IMG/VR virus record: IMGVR_UViG_3300028024_000171
Location: 1 to 45,775 of that record
Direction: 5' to 3' (one strand)
Origin: a virus
DNA: 45,775 bases
Shown here piece after piece: positions 14,520-20,622 of this stretch (positions are counted from its first letter, which is position 1; each line of letters begins with the position of its first letter). The position numbers and the translations under genes are program-made. Under the pieces are notes generated by a model. The model made no database searches. It had not been told where the DNA came from and worked only from the letters and a program-made list of their open reading frames with translations.

Positions 14520-15856
14520 CGGTCCATTCTCTCCTTATCTGTTCTCTCCCACTCAGCTTCCTGCTTCTTAGAAAAATATGCAACTGTAGTACAGCGGCAA
14601 TGGTCGCAAAAAGGCGGTAAATTGACCCCAACCTTCGCTTCCGAAACTTTGTATTTTTTACCCACGTGCTTTTTGCACGCCGGACAAGTTGATTCATCCC
14701 TCGTTGTCAAAATCTCGTATTTGGAAATCCCTCCCTCCTTATAGTCCTCAATATCTTCGTAGCTGTGCATTTCGGTCATGCAAGCACCTATATATTCATC
14801 TGTGCAACAGCTCAAGTCGTAGCCCGTTCCATTGAGGCGGCGCTCAAGCTTATTTCGGGCTTTTGTATACGGCATATCCAGCATATGGCAGCTAATTAAG
14901 CATCCCTTAACTAAAGCAGGTTCCGCATGGGCATTAAAAAACGATTCATAACTCTTTAATGCTGGTGTGCTCACTCCTTGTTGCACTTCGGAGTTCCAAT
15001 TTACCCCCAACCCTCTGGCCAATGGCTTTCGTGCTTCATAAGCAGCCATCAGCTTATGAGCATCTTGAAACCGCTGTAAAGAATTTAATCCTGTCATCTC
15101 ATCGAGTAAAGCATTGAACTCGACTTCTATGCGGATAGCATATTCGTCTAAAACTTTTCGCCCCTCCACCGTTACAGCATACAATTGAACGTCGCCTATT
15201 GTTTGATCTAAAATCCCGGGTTCACATGTCTCCCTAATTCGCTCGATTAATTCTTGCTTTTTCCCCGAAACCTTTTGCCCTGCTTTTTTCAGCACCGTTT
15301 TTAGATCGGAAACTGAATAGTAATCAAGAGCATTGTAGCCTTTTTGGATAGAAAGCAACTCATGCTTTAACAGTTTTTCTGCGCAGGCCTTGACGTTTCC
15401 GCCGGCGTATTGCGCGACAATATCTCCGTCGTGTTGTATGCTTACCTCTGTTTTATTAAGGCGTCTTAGCACCTCCAGATCAGCGTCAACAATTTTGTCA
15501 GAAATGAGGGGGGCGTCGGTGCCGATACCAACGGATTTATTATTTGGGGGCGCCTTAGGCTTAATTTGTGCTTGTAAATCCTCGATAGATTTACGCAGTC
15601 CTGGAATATCCGACGTATCCCATTTCAAAGCTTGCAGTTTGGCGTTTGCGGCATCTAAAGATCTTATTGCGGTTTCACATTTGCGACGTAGTAATTCTTC
15701 GTCATCTGTCCGCTTAAAAGCATCTATGACGGTCCTGCAAGCATTGGCACCATCGCGAATGGCATCGGAAATCTCCTGCTCGCACTTCGAGCAATATCCA
15801 TTGCTATTAAGTCTTAAAAATAATCCTTTTTGCTGGCAACCCCTGCATGTCGCCAT
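14516..15856 (-). CDS. zinc-ribbon / SAP / MuF-tail-like protein, probable moron gene
   Basis: 446 residues. Three parts can be seen: (a) an N-terminal zinc ribbon with CxxC pairs C4/C7 and C22/C25; (b) around residues 179-213, a SAP-like DNA-binding motif (SVSDLKTVLKKAGQKVSGKK); (c) a C-terminal segment around 379-428, YEILTTRDESTCPAC through CDHCRCTTVAYF with Cys391, 394, 417, 420 and 422. Part (c) closely resembles the zinc loop of the MuF head protein in this same prophage (YEILAALDERTCKIC through CRCTTIAHF). The gene is AT-richer than its neighbours and overlaps the lipoprotein gene. It is not a known tail component. The combination suggests a cargo protein that borrows a head-protein zinc module; its function is unknown. 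Confidence 0.7.
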   Translation of the reverse strand: MATCRGCQQKGLFLRLNSNGYCSKCEQEISDAIRDGANACRTVIDAFKRTDDEELLRRKCETAIRSLDAANAKLQALKWDTSDIPGLRKSIEDLQAQIKPKAPPNNKSVGIGTDAPLISDKIVDADLEVLRRLNKTEVSIQHDGDIVAQYAGGNVKACAEKLLKHELLSIQKGYNALDYYSVSDLKTVLKKAGQKVSGKKQELIERIRETCEPGILDQTIGDVQLYAVTVEGRKVLDEYAIRIEVEFNALLDEMTGLNSLQRFQDAHKLMAAYEARKPLARGLGVNWNSEVQQGVSTPALKSYESFFNAHAEPALVKGCLISCHMLDMPYTKARNKLERRLNGTGYDLSCCTDEYIGACMTEMHSYEDIEDYKEGGISKYEILTTRDESTCPACKKHVGKKYKVSEAKVGVNLPPFCDHCRCTTVAYFSKKQEAEWERTDKERMDR

Positions 15857-15890
15857 GCTACATTTCCCCCTGACGATTTATGGCATCATT

Positions 15891-16468
15891 CTACCACAAA
15901 TCGTCAGCGTACGCATCTTTTTCCTGCGACTTTTCACCAAAAAGTGCACTGTACCGTTCAAAGATCAGCGGGATCTCATCGAAGTAGTACTCCTGCATCA
16001 GCTCGCCTTTGCTAATGCCAAGCTTAACCCCCATCGCGATCAAGTCCTGGAGCCAATACTCTTGATCTCCGGCCCCAGCCTCTTGACCGCTGCCATAAAA
16101 TTTCCCAGGCCGTTGAGCTCCCAGAAGGCCTCCACGATCTCGGCCAGACCGTCCAGCCCGATCTGCTGATCGTGCAGCAGCTGCTCCTCCGGGATGCCCG
16201 TCAGCTCCGCCACGAGCTTGATCACGTACTGCGGCGCCACTGTCATGGCGCTGCCGGCGAGTTTGACTAGCGTCTGCTCGTCGACCTGCTTAAGCTCGTC
16301 CAGGATGCCCGAGAGCGTCGCGCCGGGGAAGCAAGCCTGCAGCAGCCCGCCGGGCAGATCCTTGAGCTTGTCCGTGGCGTTGAGATAACCCTCCAGCGGC
16401 AGGCGCTGGAGCTTGTAACCGCGCACCTCAGCGGTGGTGCGCAGGGATTTGCGAAATAACGATGCCAT
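15891..16468 (-). CDS. tail assembly chaperone, frameshift product (gpGT-like)
   Basis: 192 residues, made when ribosomes translating the gene at 16040-16468 slip by -1 at A AAT TTT (16103-16097). The first 124 residues are shared. The new frame then reads YGSGQEAGAGDQEYWLQDLI and continues with MGVKLGISKGELMQEYYF and IPLIFERYSALFG to a TAG at 15891-15893. The new tail is stop-free for 68 codons and has the helical character of the T part of lambda gpGT equivalents. Such proteins bind the tape measure protein and recruit tail tube subunits. The location directly before the tape measure gene (now separated by the inserted cassette) is the conserved one. Confidence 0.8.
16040..16468 (-). CDS. 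tail assembly chaperone, short form (gpG-like)
   Basis: 142 residues, ATG with TAGGAGGGG seven bases upstream. Mostly helical (GYLNATDKLKDLPGGLLQ, LVKLAGSAMTVAPQYVIKL, GLAEIVEAFWELNGLGNF), as expected for the G-type chaperone made from the unshifted frame. After the slippery site it adds 18 further residues and stops at 16040. The G and GT forms act together in tail assembly and are not part of the finished virion. It follows the major tail protein gene, with a hairpin between them that may reduce its expression. Confidence 0.85.
   Translation of the reverse strand: MASLFRKSLRTTAEVRGYKLQRLPLEGYLNATDKLKDLPGGLLQACFPGATLSGILDELKQVDEQTLVKLAGSAMTVAPQYVIKLVAELTGIPEEQLLHDQQIGLDGLAEIVEAFWELNGLGNFMAAVKRLGPEIKSIGSRT
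16097..16103 (-). other. programmed -1 ribosomal frameshift site
   Basis: The minus-strand heptamer A AAT TTT is read in the zero frame as ...GGA AAT TTT ATG... and matches the canonical X XXY YYZ slippery pattern. It lies at codons 123-124 of the chaperone gene, and slipping opens 68 further stop-free codons. No computed downstream pseudoknot is claimed. Confidence 0.8.
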
Positions 16469-16487
16469 ATGCCCCTCCTAAAAGATA

Positions 16488-16510
16488 GGCGGGAGGGTTT
16501 GCCTCCCGCC
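16488..16510 (-). terminator. hairpin between major tail protein and chaperone genes
   Basis: On the minus strand GGCGGGAGG-5-CCTCCCGCC forms a nine-base-pair stem followed by TATCTTTTA. It lies 10 bases after the major tail protein stop. A weak terminator here would keep the abundant tail protein high and the chaperone low; it may also simply protect the upstream mRNA end. Confidence 0.6.
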
Positions 16511-16519
16511 GTGTTGTTT

Positions 16520-17089
16520 TTAGCCCTCGCCGCCAGGCAGCGCGACGGTGGCGTTCAGCCACGCAAGGTCCTCAAGGACCTCTGTGTCCTTGACGTCGTA
16601 CAGCTTGTTGTCGATCATGCGGGTAGCGGCCGCCAGCGAAATGGTGTAGGTGCTGCCCTCATTGTTGGAGCCCTTGGTCTGGTAGTCGATCTTGATGCTG
16701 GTTACGCGGCAAGACCAGTACCTGACCATGCGGTACGTACCATCCCGACGCAGCGCGCGGAAGCCGATCGCGATCTCAGGCGCGATCGCATCCGGGCCCC
16801 AGCTGTACACCATGTTGTCGTCGTCATAGTCTGCACCGTCCAGTGCCGACATCAAATCGAGCGCCAGCTCACGTACGACGATCTCGATGTTCTCCCCAGT
16901 GAATTCCGCGCCGCTGTCGTAGATGCCGTCATCGGCGGGGATACTGTAATTCTCCGTCTGCCGGTCCATGCTCGCGGATACCGCCGAGGGAATGTCCGTC
17001 CTGGTTCCGACCGCGTACGCAGCGGTCGTGTTGGTGGTCACCGGCCACATCCGCAGCGCGGAGAACCCCTTGATGCCCTGCTTAGCCAT
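16520..17089 (-). CDS. major tail protein (phi13-type)
   Basis: 189 residues, ATG after GAAAGGGTGATATAACG. The sequence (GYRALRRDGTYRMVRY-like segment IAIGFRALRRDGTYRMVRYW, IKIDYQTKGSNNEGSTYTIS, ISLAAATRMIDNKLYDV) fits the phi13 family of phage major tail tube proteins. Subunits stack as hexameric rings around the tape measure protein. It lies in the conserved spot between the tail terminator and the tail chaperone genes. Confidence 0.85.
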   Translation of the reverse strand: MAKQGIKGFSALRMWPVTTNTTAAYAVGTRTDIPSAVSASMDRQTENYSIPADDGIYDSGAEFTGENIEIVVRELALDLMSALDGADYDDDNMVYSWGPDAIAPEIAIGFRALRRDGTYRMVRYWSCRVTSIKIDYQTKGSNNEGSTYTISLAAATRMIDNKLYDVKDTEVLEDLAWLNATVALPGGEG

Positions 17090-17091
17090 CG

Positions 17092-17436
17092 TTATATCAC
17101 CCTTTCGTAGATCATGTTTTTGTGGTAGACGTCGTCCAGGTCTGCCCTGGGAACGTCGGTACAGTGAGTGCGGCGGAACCCGAGCGCCACCATCTCATCA
17201 TCGACCGCGCCGGCGATCGGCGTAACGTCTTCGGAGGTCTCGCCCCAAACGTCGACGGCGTACTCCTCAAGCGTGGTGTACTCCTCGTCGTCGGCGTCAC
17301 TGTTGGGGACGTCGTTGAGCTCCATGTAGGAGATGCACGGCAGCACCGCGTCAGCGTCCGGAGCAACAAAAGAGACCCGCTCCGGATCAAATGCGCGTCC
17401 GAGCGCGGCCACCACCTCAGGCTTGCTGTTTTGCAT
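17092..17436 (-). CDS. tail terminator / tail completion protein
   Basis: 114 residues (MQNSKPEVVAALGRAFDPERVSFV... DDVYHKNMIYERVI), acidic in the middle (NSDADDEEYTTLEEYAVDVW). The length, the YAVDVWGETSEDVTPIAGAV motif region and the place immediately before the major tail protein fit the tail-completion proteins of HK97/SPP1-like siphophages, which cap the tail tube and join it to the head. The identification rests mainly on gene order. Confidence 0.65.
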   Translation of the reverse strand: MQNSKPEVVAALGRAFDPERVSFVAPDADAVLPCISYMELNDVPNSDADDEEYTTLEEYAVDVWGETSEDVTPIAGAVDDEMVALGFRRTHCTDVPRADLDDVYHKNMIYERVI

Positions 17437-17439
17437 GCG

Positions 17440-17865
17440 CTACTCCCCCTTTTGGAGCGCCGCGACGATCGCCCCCGTAGCCGCCTGCCGCTTTGCCGTA
17501 AAAGCGTTGTGGAGGAAGAACACCCCCGGCACGTACCGTACAACGGGCTTGCCCTTTTTATTGATGAGCTGGGATGCCTTTTTGCCGGTGCCCGCACGCG
17601 TACGATGCCCGTACTCAACGTGGATGGCGTAGTGGACATTGGTGCCCACCTGCACGACTACCTCGTCGCCCTGTTCTATCACGCGGGACTTGATGCTGCG
17701 GCGGAGGGTGCCGGTTTTATAAGGCGCCCGGCGTTTGGCGTCCGCCTGAATGATTCGCCCGGCGGTACGCGCCCCGGGCTTGACGCGATCTTTGTAGCCC
17801 TCGATCGTGCCGGCTAAGCTCGCCTTGACGCTGTCCGTATTGAGGATGATCTCAAACTCAGCCAC
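17440..17865 (-). CDS. HK97 gp10-like head-tail / tail component
   Basis: 141 residues from GTG 17865, which has GGAGGTGGATCGCA upstream; the longer frame is an Arg/Trp-rich shadow of the neighbour. The protein has the HK97-gp10 signature: RTAGRIIQADAKRRAPYKTG, then TLRRSIKSRVI, VVVQVGTNVHYAIHVEYG, and a C-terminal PFLxPAxx-like ending in altered form (VFFLHNAFTAKRQAA). It is a conserved connector or tail component that precedes the tail terminator. It overlaps the previous gene by eight bases. Confidence 0.8.
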   Translation of the reverse strand: MAEFEIILNTDSVKASLAGTIEGYKDRVKPGARTAGRIIQADAKRRAPYKTGTLRRSIKSRVIEQGDEVVVQVGTNVHYAIHVEYGHRTRAGTGKKASQLINKKGKPVVRYVPGVFFLHNAFTAKRQAATGAIVAALQKGE

Positions 17866-18205
17866 TGCGATCCACCTCCAGGAGCGCCACCGCCATGCTT
17901 CGCGGCGCGGGCAGCGCGGTGATCTTGTACCATACCCCCTGCCACTCCAGCAGCGCGTTGATCTGCAGGCGATCGTCCGGCAGCGCGAAAAGGCGCTGTG
18001 AGGCCATGATCTCAAGCCCGTAATCCCGCTGCGCCAGCTCCGCGCTGTACGGCTGCACATTGCAGGAGAGGGGGGCCCCCTGGGGCGTGGGCGGGTCGTA
18101 GTAGACGCCGCCCTCCGCGCCCTTGTGCTTCTCCCCGCGCTGGAGGGGCTGCACGGTGTCGTTGTGCATCTCCGCGGCGATCACCGCGGCCATATCCTCA
18201 AACAT
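17858..18205 (-). CDS. head closure protein (head-tail adaptor)
   Basis: 115 residues from ATG 18205 (MFEDMAAVIAAEMHND...), with GAGGTGG eight bases upstream; a GTG at 18217 lies in that ribosome binding site. The segment KGAEGGVYYDPPTPQGAPL and the C-terminal beta part (LEWQGVWYKITALPAPRSMA) fit the small beta-barrel stopper proteins that close the head after packaging. Its position between the gp6-like connector and the gp10-like gene supports the call more than the sequence itself. Confidence 0.65.
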   Translation of the reverse strand: MFEDMAAVIAAEMHNDTVQPLQRGEKHKGAEGGVYYDPPTPQGAPLSCNVQPYSAELAQRDYGLEIMASQRLFALPDDRLQINALLEWQGVWYKITALPAPRSMAVALLEVDRSG

Positions 18206-18210
18206 CGTTT

Positions 18211-18555
18211 TTACCACCTCAGCTTGCGGTATTCGTTCAGCCGGCCGGCGTAGTTAGTGAGCAGCACCGCGCCGCTGCCGGCGATCGCGCCGGCGCGGTC
18301 CGCGGCATAGGAAACGGCCTGGTCGCCCTCCTTGAGGCTGGTCACCGGTCCCTTGGGTACCGCGGCCTGCCCGTAGCCCTGCAACCGGTAGAGATCCGCG
18401 GCCATGCGTACAACGGTGCTCTCCAGGCCTACCGGCAGCTCCTCCAGGTTGCAGTAGTCAAGCGCGAGCCGCTGGCAGTCGTCGAGGCAAAACTGCGCCG
18501 CCGTTTCATTGACGCCGGCGCCCAGAAGGCCCTGCAGCGTGTCAAGCATGGTCAT
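18211..18555 (-). CDS. gp6-like head-tail connector protein
   Basis: 114 residues, ATG after GGGAGGCGCTCACC. The helical N-terminus (MTMLDTLQGLLGAGVNETAA, FCLDDCQRLALDYCNLEELP, LESTVVRMAADLYRLQGYG) is typical of the phage gp6-like connector family that forms a ring beneath the portal. It lies directly after the major capsid gene. Confidence 0.75.
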   Translation of the reverse strand: MTMLDTLQGLLGAGVNETAAQFCLDDCQRLALDYCNLEELPVGLESTVVRMAADLYRLQGYGQAAVPKGPVTSLKEGDQAVSYAADRAGAIAGSGAVLLTNYAGRLNEYRKLRW

Positions 18556-18569
18556 GGTGAGCGCCTCCC

Positions 18570-19607
18570 TTAGCCGTTGGTGATGAGAGCCGCCATCGGA
18601 ATGGCCTTGGGGTCGAACTTGATCGTCCAGTCCGCCGTAGCCGCCAGCTGCGCGTCCGTCGGGCTCTCGGTCCAGTCCGAGCCGGGCACGATGAAGCTGA
18701 ACCCATTGGGGTGGATGGTCTCGCGCATGCGGGTGTAGAGCGTGTCCTGGCCGCCGTTGGTCTTGGGGTCGCGGGCGTTCTCCACAGGCACGGTCACGCG
18801 CCCCTTGGCTGTACGGATGACGCCTTCGCCCAGCAGGTACGTGGTGTACTTGATCAGGTCTTTGTTGTCCCCGGCGCCTCCCACGGGCGCAGCCGGTACG
18901 CCGTCGTCGATGATCACGGTATACCCGTTGGCGCTGGCGATAGCGGTGGGACGCTGCACGCCGTTGGCGTCGGTCTGCTTCCAGTACTCGAGCACCTGCA
19001 GGTTCTCAAGCGTCTTGGCGACGCTGGAGTGCATGATGACCAGCTTAAACAGGGACTTGTTGTCGCCCATCGCCGTCGTGGCCAGGTTGTTGAGGTCGGT
19101 GGCGCCGATCGTGGCGGCCGTTGCGGTGCTGGAGCCGAGATCCACGACGTGACCGTCGTGCCACTTCTTCGGGAGGCCGGACGCGCCGGTGATCCCGAAG
19201 ATGGCCGTCAGGATCTTGACCAGCACGGTCTGGCGGTACTTGGACCAGTACCGCGCCACCGAGGCGACGATGTGGCCCATGGGATCCGCGCCGGACAGTT
19301 CCGCCACGAAGTTACGAGCGGTAAAGCCCCTCGCGCGGCCGTAGACTATGCCCGTCTGGCTGTCCGCCGTGGTCTCCGCGGCTGTGATATCCGTGGCGCC
19401 GTCGTAGTTCACCGGATCGCCGGAGAGGATGTTGTAGAAGGGGATCGTGTACAGGTTGCCGTCGTTCTGGATCCGGCCCGCGATGGCGCTGTCGTTGACC
19501 ATTACGCCGCTGTCGAGCAGCGCGGTGCGGACGGGATCGGGAGCTTCGTTCCACATCTGAAGAAAGATCTCTTCGTCGAACGGGTAATTCAAGTAGGTTC
19601 CAGGCAT
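18570..19607 (-). CDS. major capsid protein
   Basis: 345 residues; ATG after AGGAGGTAAATAAAC. The N-terminus (MPGTYLNYPFDEEIFLQMWN) and GRIQNDGNLYTIPFYNIL are characteristic of a clostridial phage coat protein family. An internal spine-helix-like segment (VASVARYWSKYRQTVLVKIL) and a P-domain style region (LVIMHSSVAKTLENLQVLEYWK) suggest the HK97 fold. The C-terminal part includes RETIHPNGFSFIVPG. It follows the scaffold gene by two bases, as expected for capsid assembly. Confidence 0.85.
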   Translation of the reverse strand: MPGTYLNYPFDEEIFLQMWNEAPDPVRTALLDSGVMVNDSAIAGRIQNDGNLYTIPFYNILSGDPVNYDGATDITAAETTADSQTGIVYGRARGFTARNFVAELSGADPMGHIVASVARYWSKYRQTVLVKILTAIFGITGASGLPKKWHDGHVVDLGSSTATAATIGATDLNNLATTAMGDNKSLFKLVIMHSSVAKTLENLQVLEYWKQTDANGVQRPTAIASANGYTVIIDDGVPAAPVGGAGDNKDLIKYTTYLLGEGVIRTAKGRVTVPVENARDPKTNGGQDTLYTRMRETIHPNGFSFIVPGSDWTESPTDAQLAATADWTIKFDPKAIPMAALITNG

Positions 19608-19609
19608 GT

Positions 19610-20263
19610 TTATTTACCTCCTGCCAATTGATTGTAGAGTTCGGGATTCTTCGTCTTCAGCTCGAGACGTTCGGTATAGTTCATCTCACTGAACTTTTTC
19701 GTCGTGCCCCCGCCGCCGCCCGAGCCGCCCGCCGGCGCGGGCTTGCCGCCGTTCAGGGGCGGATCCTGATTGCCTGCGGGTTTGAACAAAAAGGGTTTTT
19801 CTGCCCGGATGGCCTTGAGCGCTTCATCCAGTCCGGCGACCTTGCCGTCGTCGAGCAGCTTGAGCTTGCCCTGATCAACCAAGCTAGCCACCAGGGCGGG
19901 ATCGTGCGCGTCGGTGATCGCGTTGCGGATGGCATAGTCGAGATCCTTCGCGGCCATATCCGTCTTGTGTTTCTCGGCGGCCTCCCTGGCAGCCGTTTGC
20001 GCTGCCTCCAGATCAGCCTTGAGCTTCGCCGGGTCACCGGCGGCTTTCAGGCCGTCCAGGGCCTTCTGCGTGTCCTTGGCGAGCTGATCGGCGGCCTTGT
20101 ATTTTTCGTTCAGCTCGTCGAATTTGACCTTGGGGAGATAGCCCCCATCGTTCCCGACGACCAGGTCCACGTCCTTGCCGCCCTCACTTTTTCCTTTGAG
20201 CGCCGCCTCGACCTGCTTGGTCAGCTCGTCGCCCAGCAACGTCTTGATGCTATCGAGTATCAT
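19610..20263 (-). CDS. capsid scaffolding protein (GP20-like)
   Basis: 217 residues; ATG after AGGAGGATTTT. A coiled coil (LNEKYKAADQLAKDTQKALD, LKADLEAAQTAAREAAEKHK) is followed by AIRNAITDAHDPALVASLVD, the hallmark of the phage scaffolding/minor structural GP20 family. A Pro/Gly-rich linker (PAGGSGGGGG) precedes a short helical end (FSEMNYTERLELKTKNPELY), which in this family contacts the capsid protein. Scaffold proteins fill the procapsid and leave before DNA packaging. Confidence 0.85.
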   Translation of the reverse strand: MILDSIKTLLGDELTKQVEAALKGKSEGGKDVDLVVGNDGGYLPKVKFDELNEKYKAADQLAKDTQKALDGLKAAGDPAKLKADLEAAQTAAREAAEKHKTDMAAKDLDYAIRNAITDAHDPALVASLVDQGKLKLLDDGKVAGLDEALKAIRAEKPFLFKPAGNQDPPLNGGKPAPAGGSGGGGGTTKKFSEMNYTERLELKTKNPELYNQLAGGK

Positions 20264-20348
20264 AAAATCCTCCTGATTAGGTTTTTAACGGGTAACCCGC
20301 CCGCATTTCAGCCCGCGCTCTCAGCCCGGCGCGGCAGGGCAAAACAAA

Positions 20349-20408
20349 AAGCACCCCATTGGGATGCTTGATAGCATGAAAAAACCGTCCTGCGCTTGCA
20401 GGGCGGTT
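20349..20408 (-). terminator. two tandem terminators after the small gene at 20407
   Basis: Minus strand, first hairpin: AACCGCCCTGC-4-GCAGGACGGTT (20408-20383), then TTTTT. Second hairpin: AAGCATCCC-3-GGGGTGCTT (20369-20349), then TTGTTTTG. The first begins inside the stop codon of the 71-residue gene. Together they separate the terminase/portal/MuF genes from the scaffold and capsid genes and must be bypassed or followed by a new promoter; none is obvious in 20264-20348. Confidence 0.75.
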
Positions 20409-20622
20409 AGCCGATCATGTCGCCGCGTGCTTTAGCATCAGCTAAGGCCTTGCGCCCTTCATCGACCCAAGCTTTCAACTCCGGCGAAGCGTGCTCATAA
20501 ACAAAATCGTCAAGCGGCACATAGTTGTTATCGTCGATTTCCTTGTCCCATTTTTCAAACAGTACGGCGATTTCCCGTTCTATCGCCGGAGGGGCCTCGT
20601 TTGACATTCTAAAACAATTCAT
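20407..20622 (-). CDS. small acidic protein following the MuF gene, candidate immunity protein
   Basis: 71 residues (MNCFRMSNEAPPAIEREIAV...), rich in Glu and Asp (LFEKWDKEIDDNNYVPLDDF). Its ATG overlaps the MuF stop codon (ATGA), so translation is coupled, and AAGGAT lies upstream. It is immediately followed by two terminators, so it closes the MuF unit. It matches no head protein I know. Small acidic genes directly after MuF genes with toxic C-termini are often immunity genes; here that is an inference from position, size and charge. Confidence 0.6.
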   Translation of the reverse strand: MNCFRMSNEAPPAIEREIAVLFEKWDKEIDDNNYVPLDDFVYEHASPELKAWVDEGRKALADAKARGDMIG

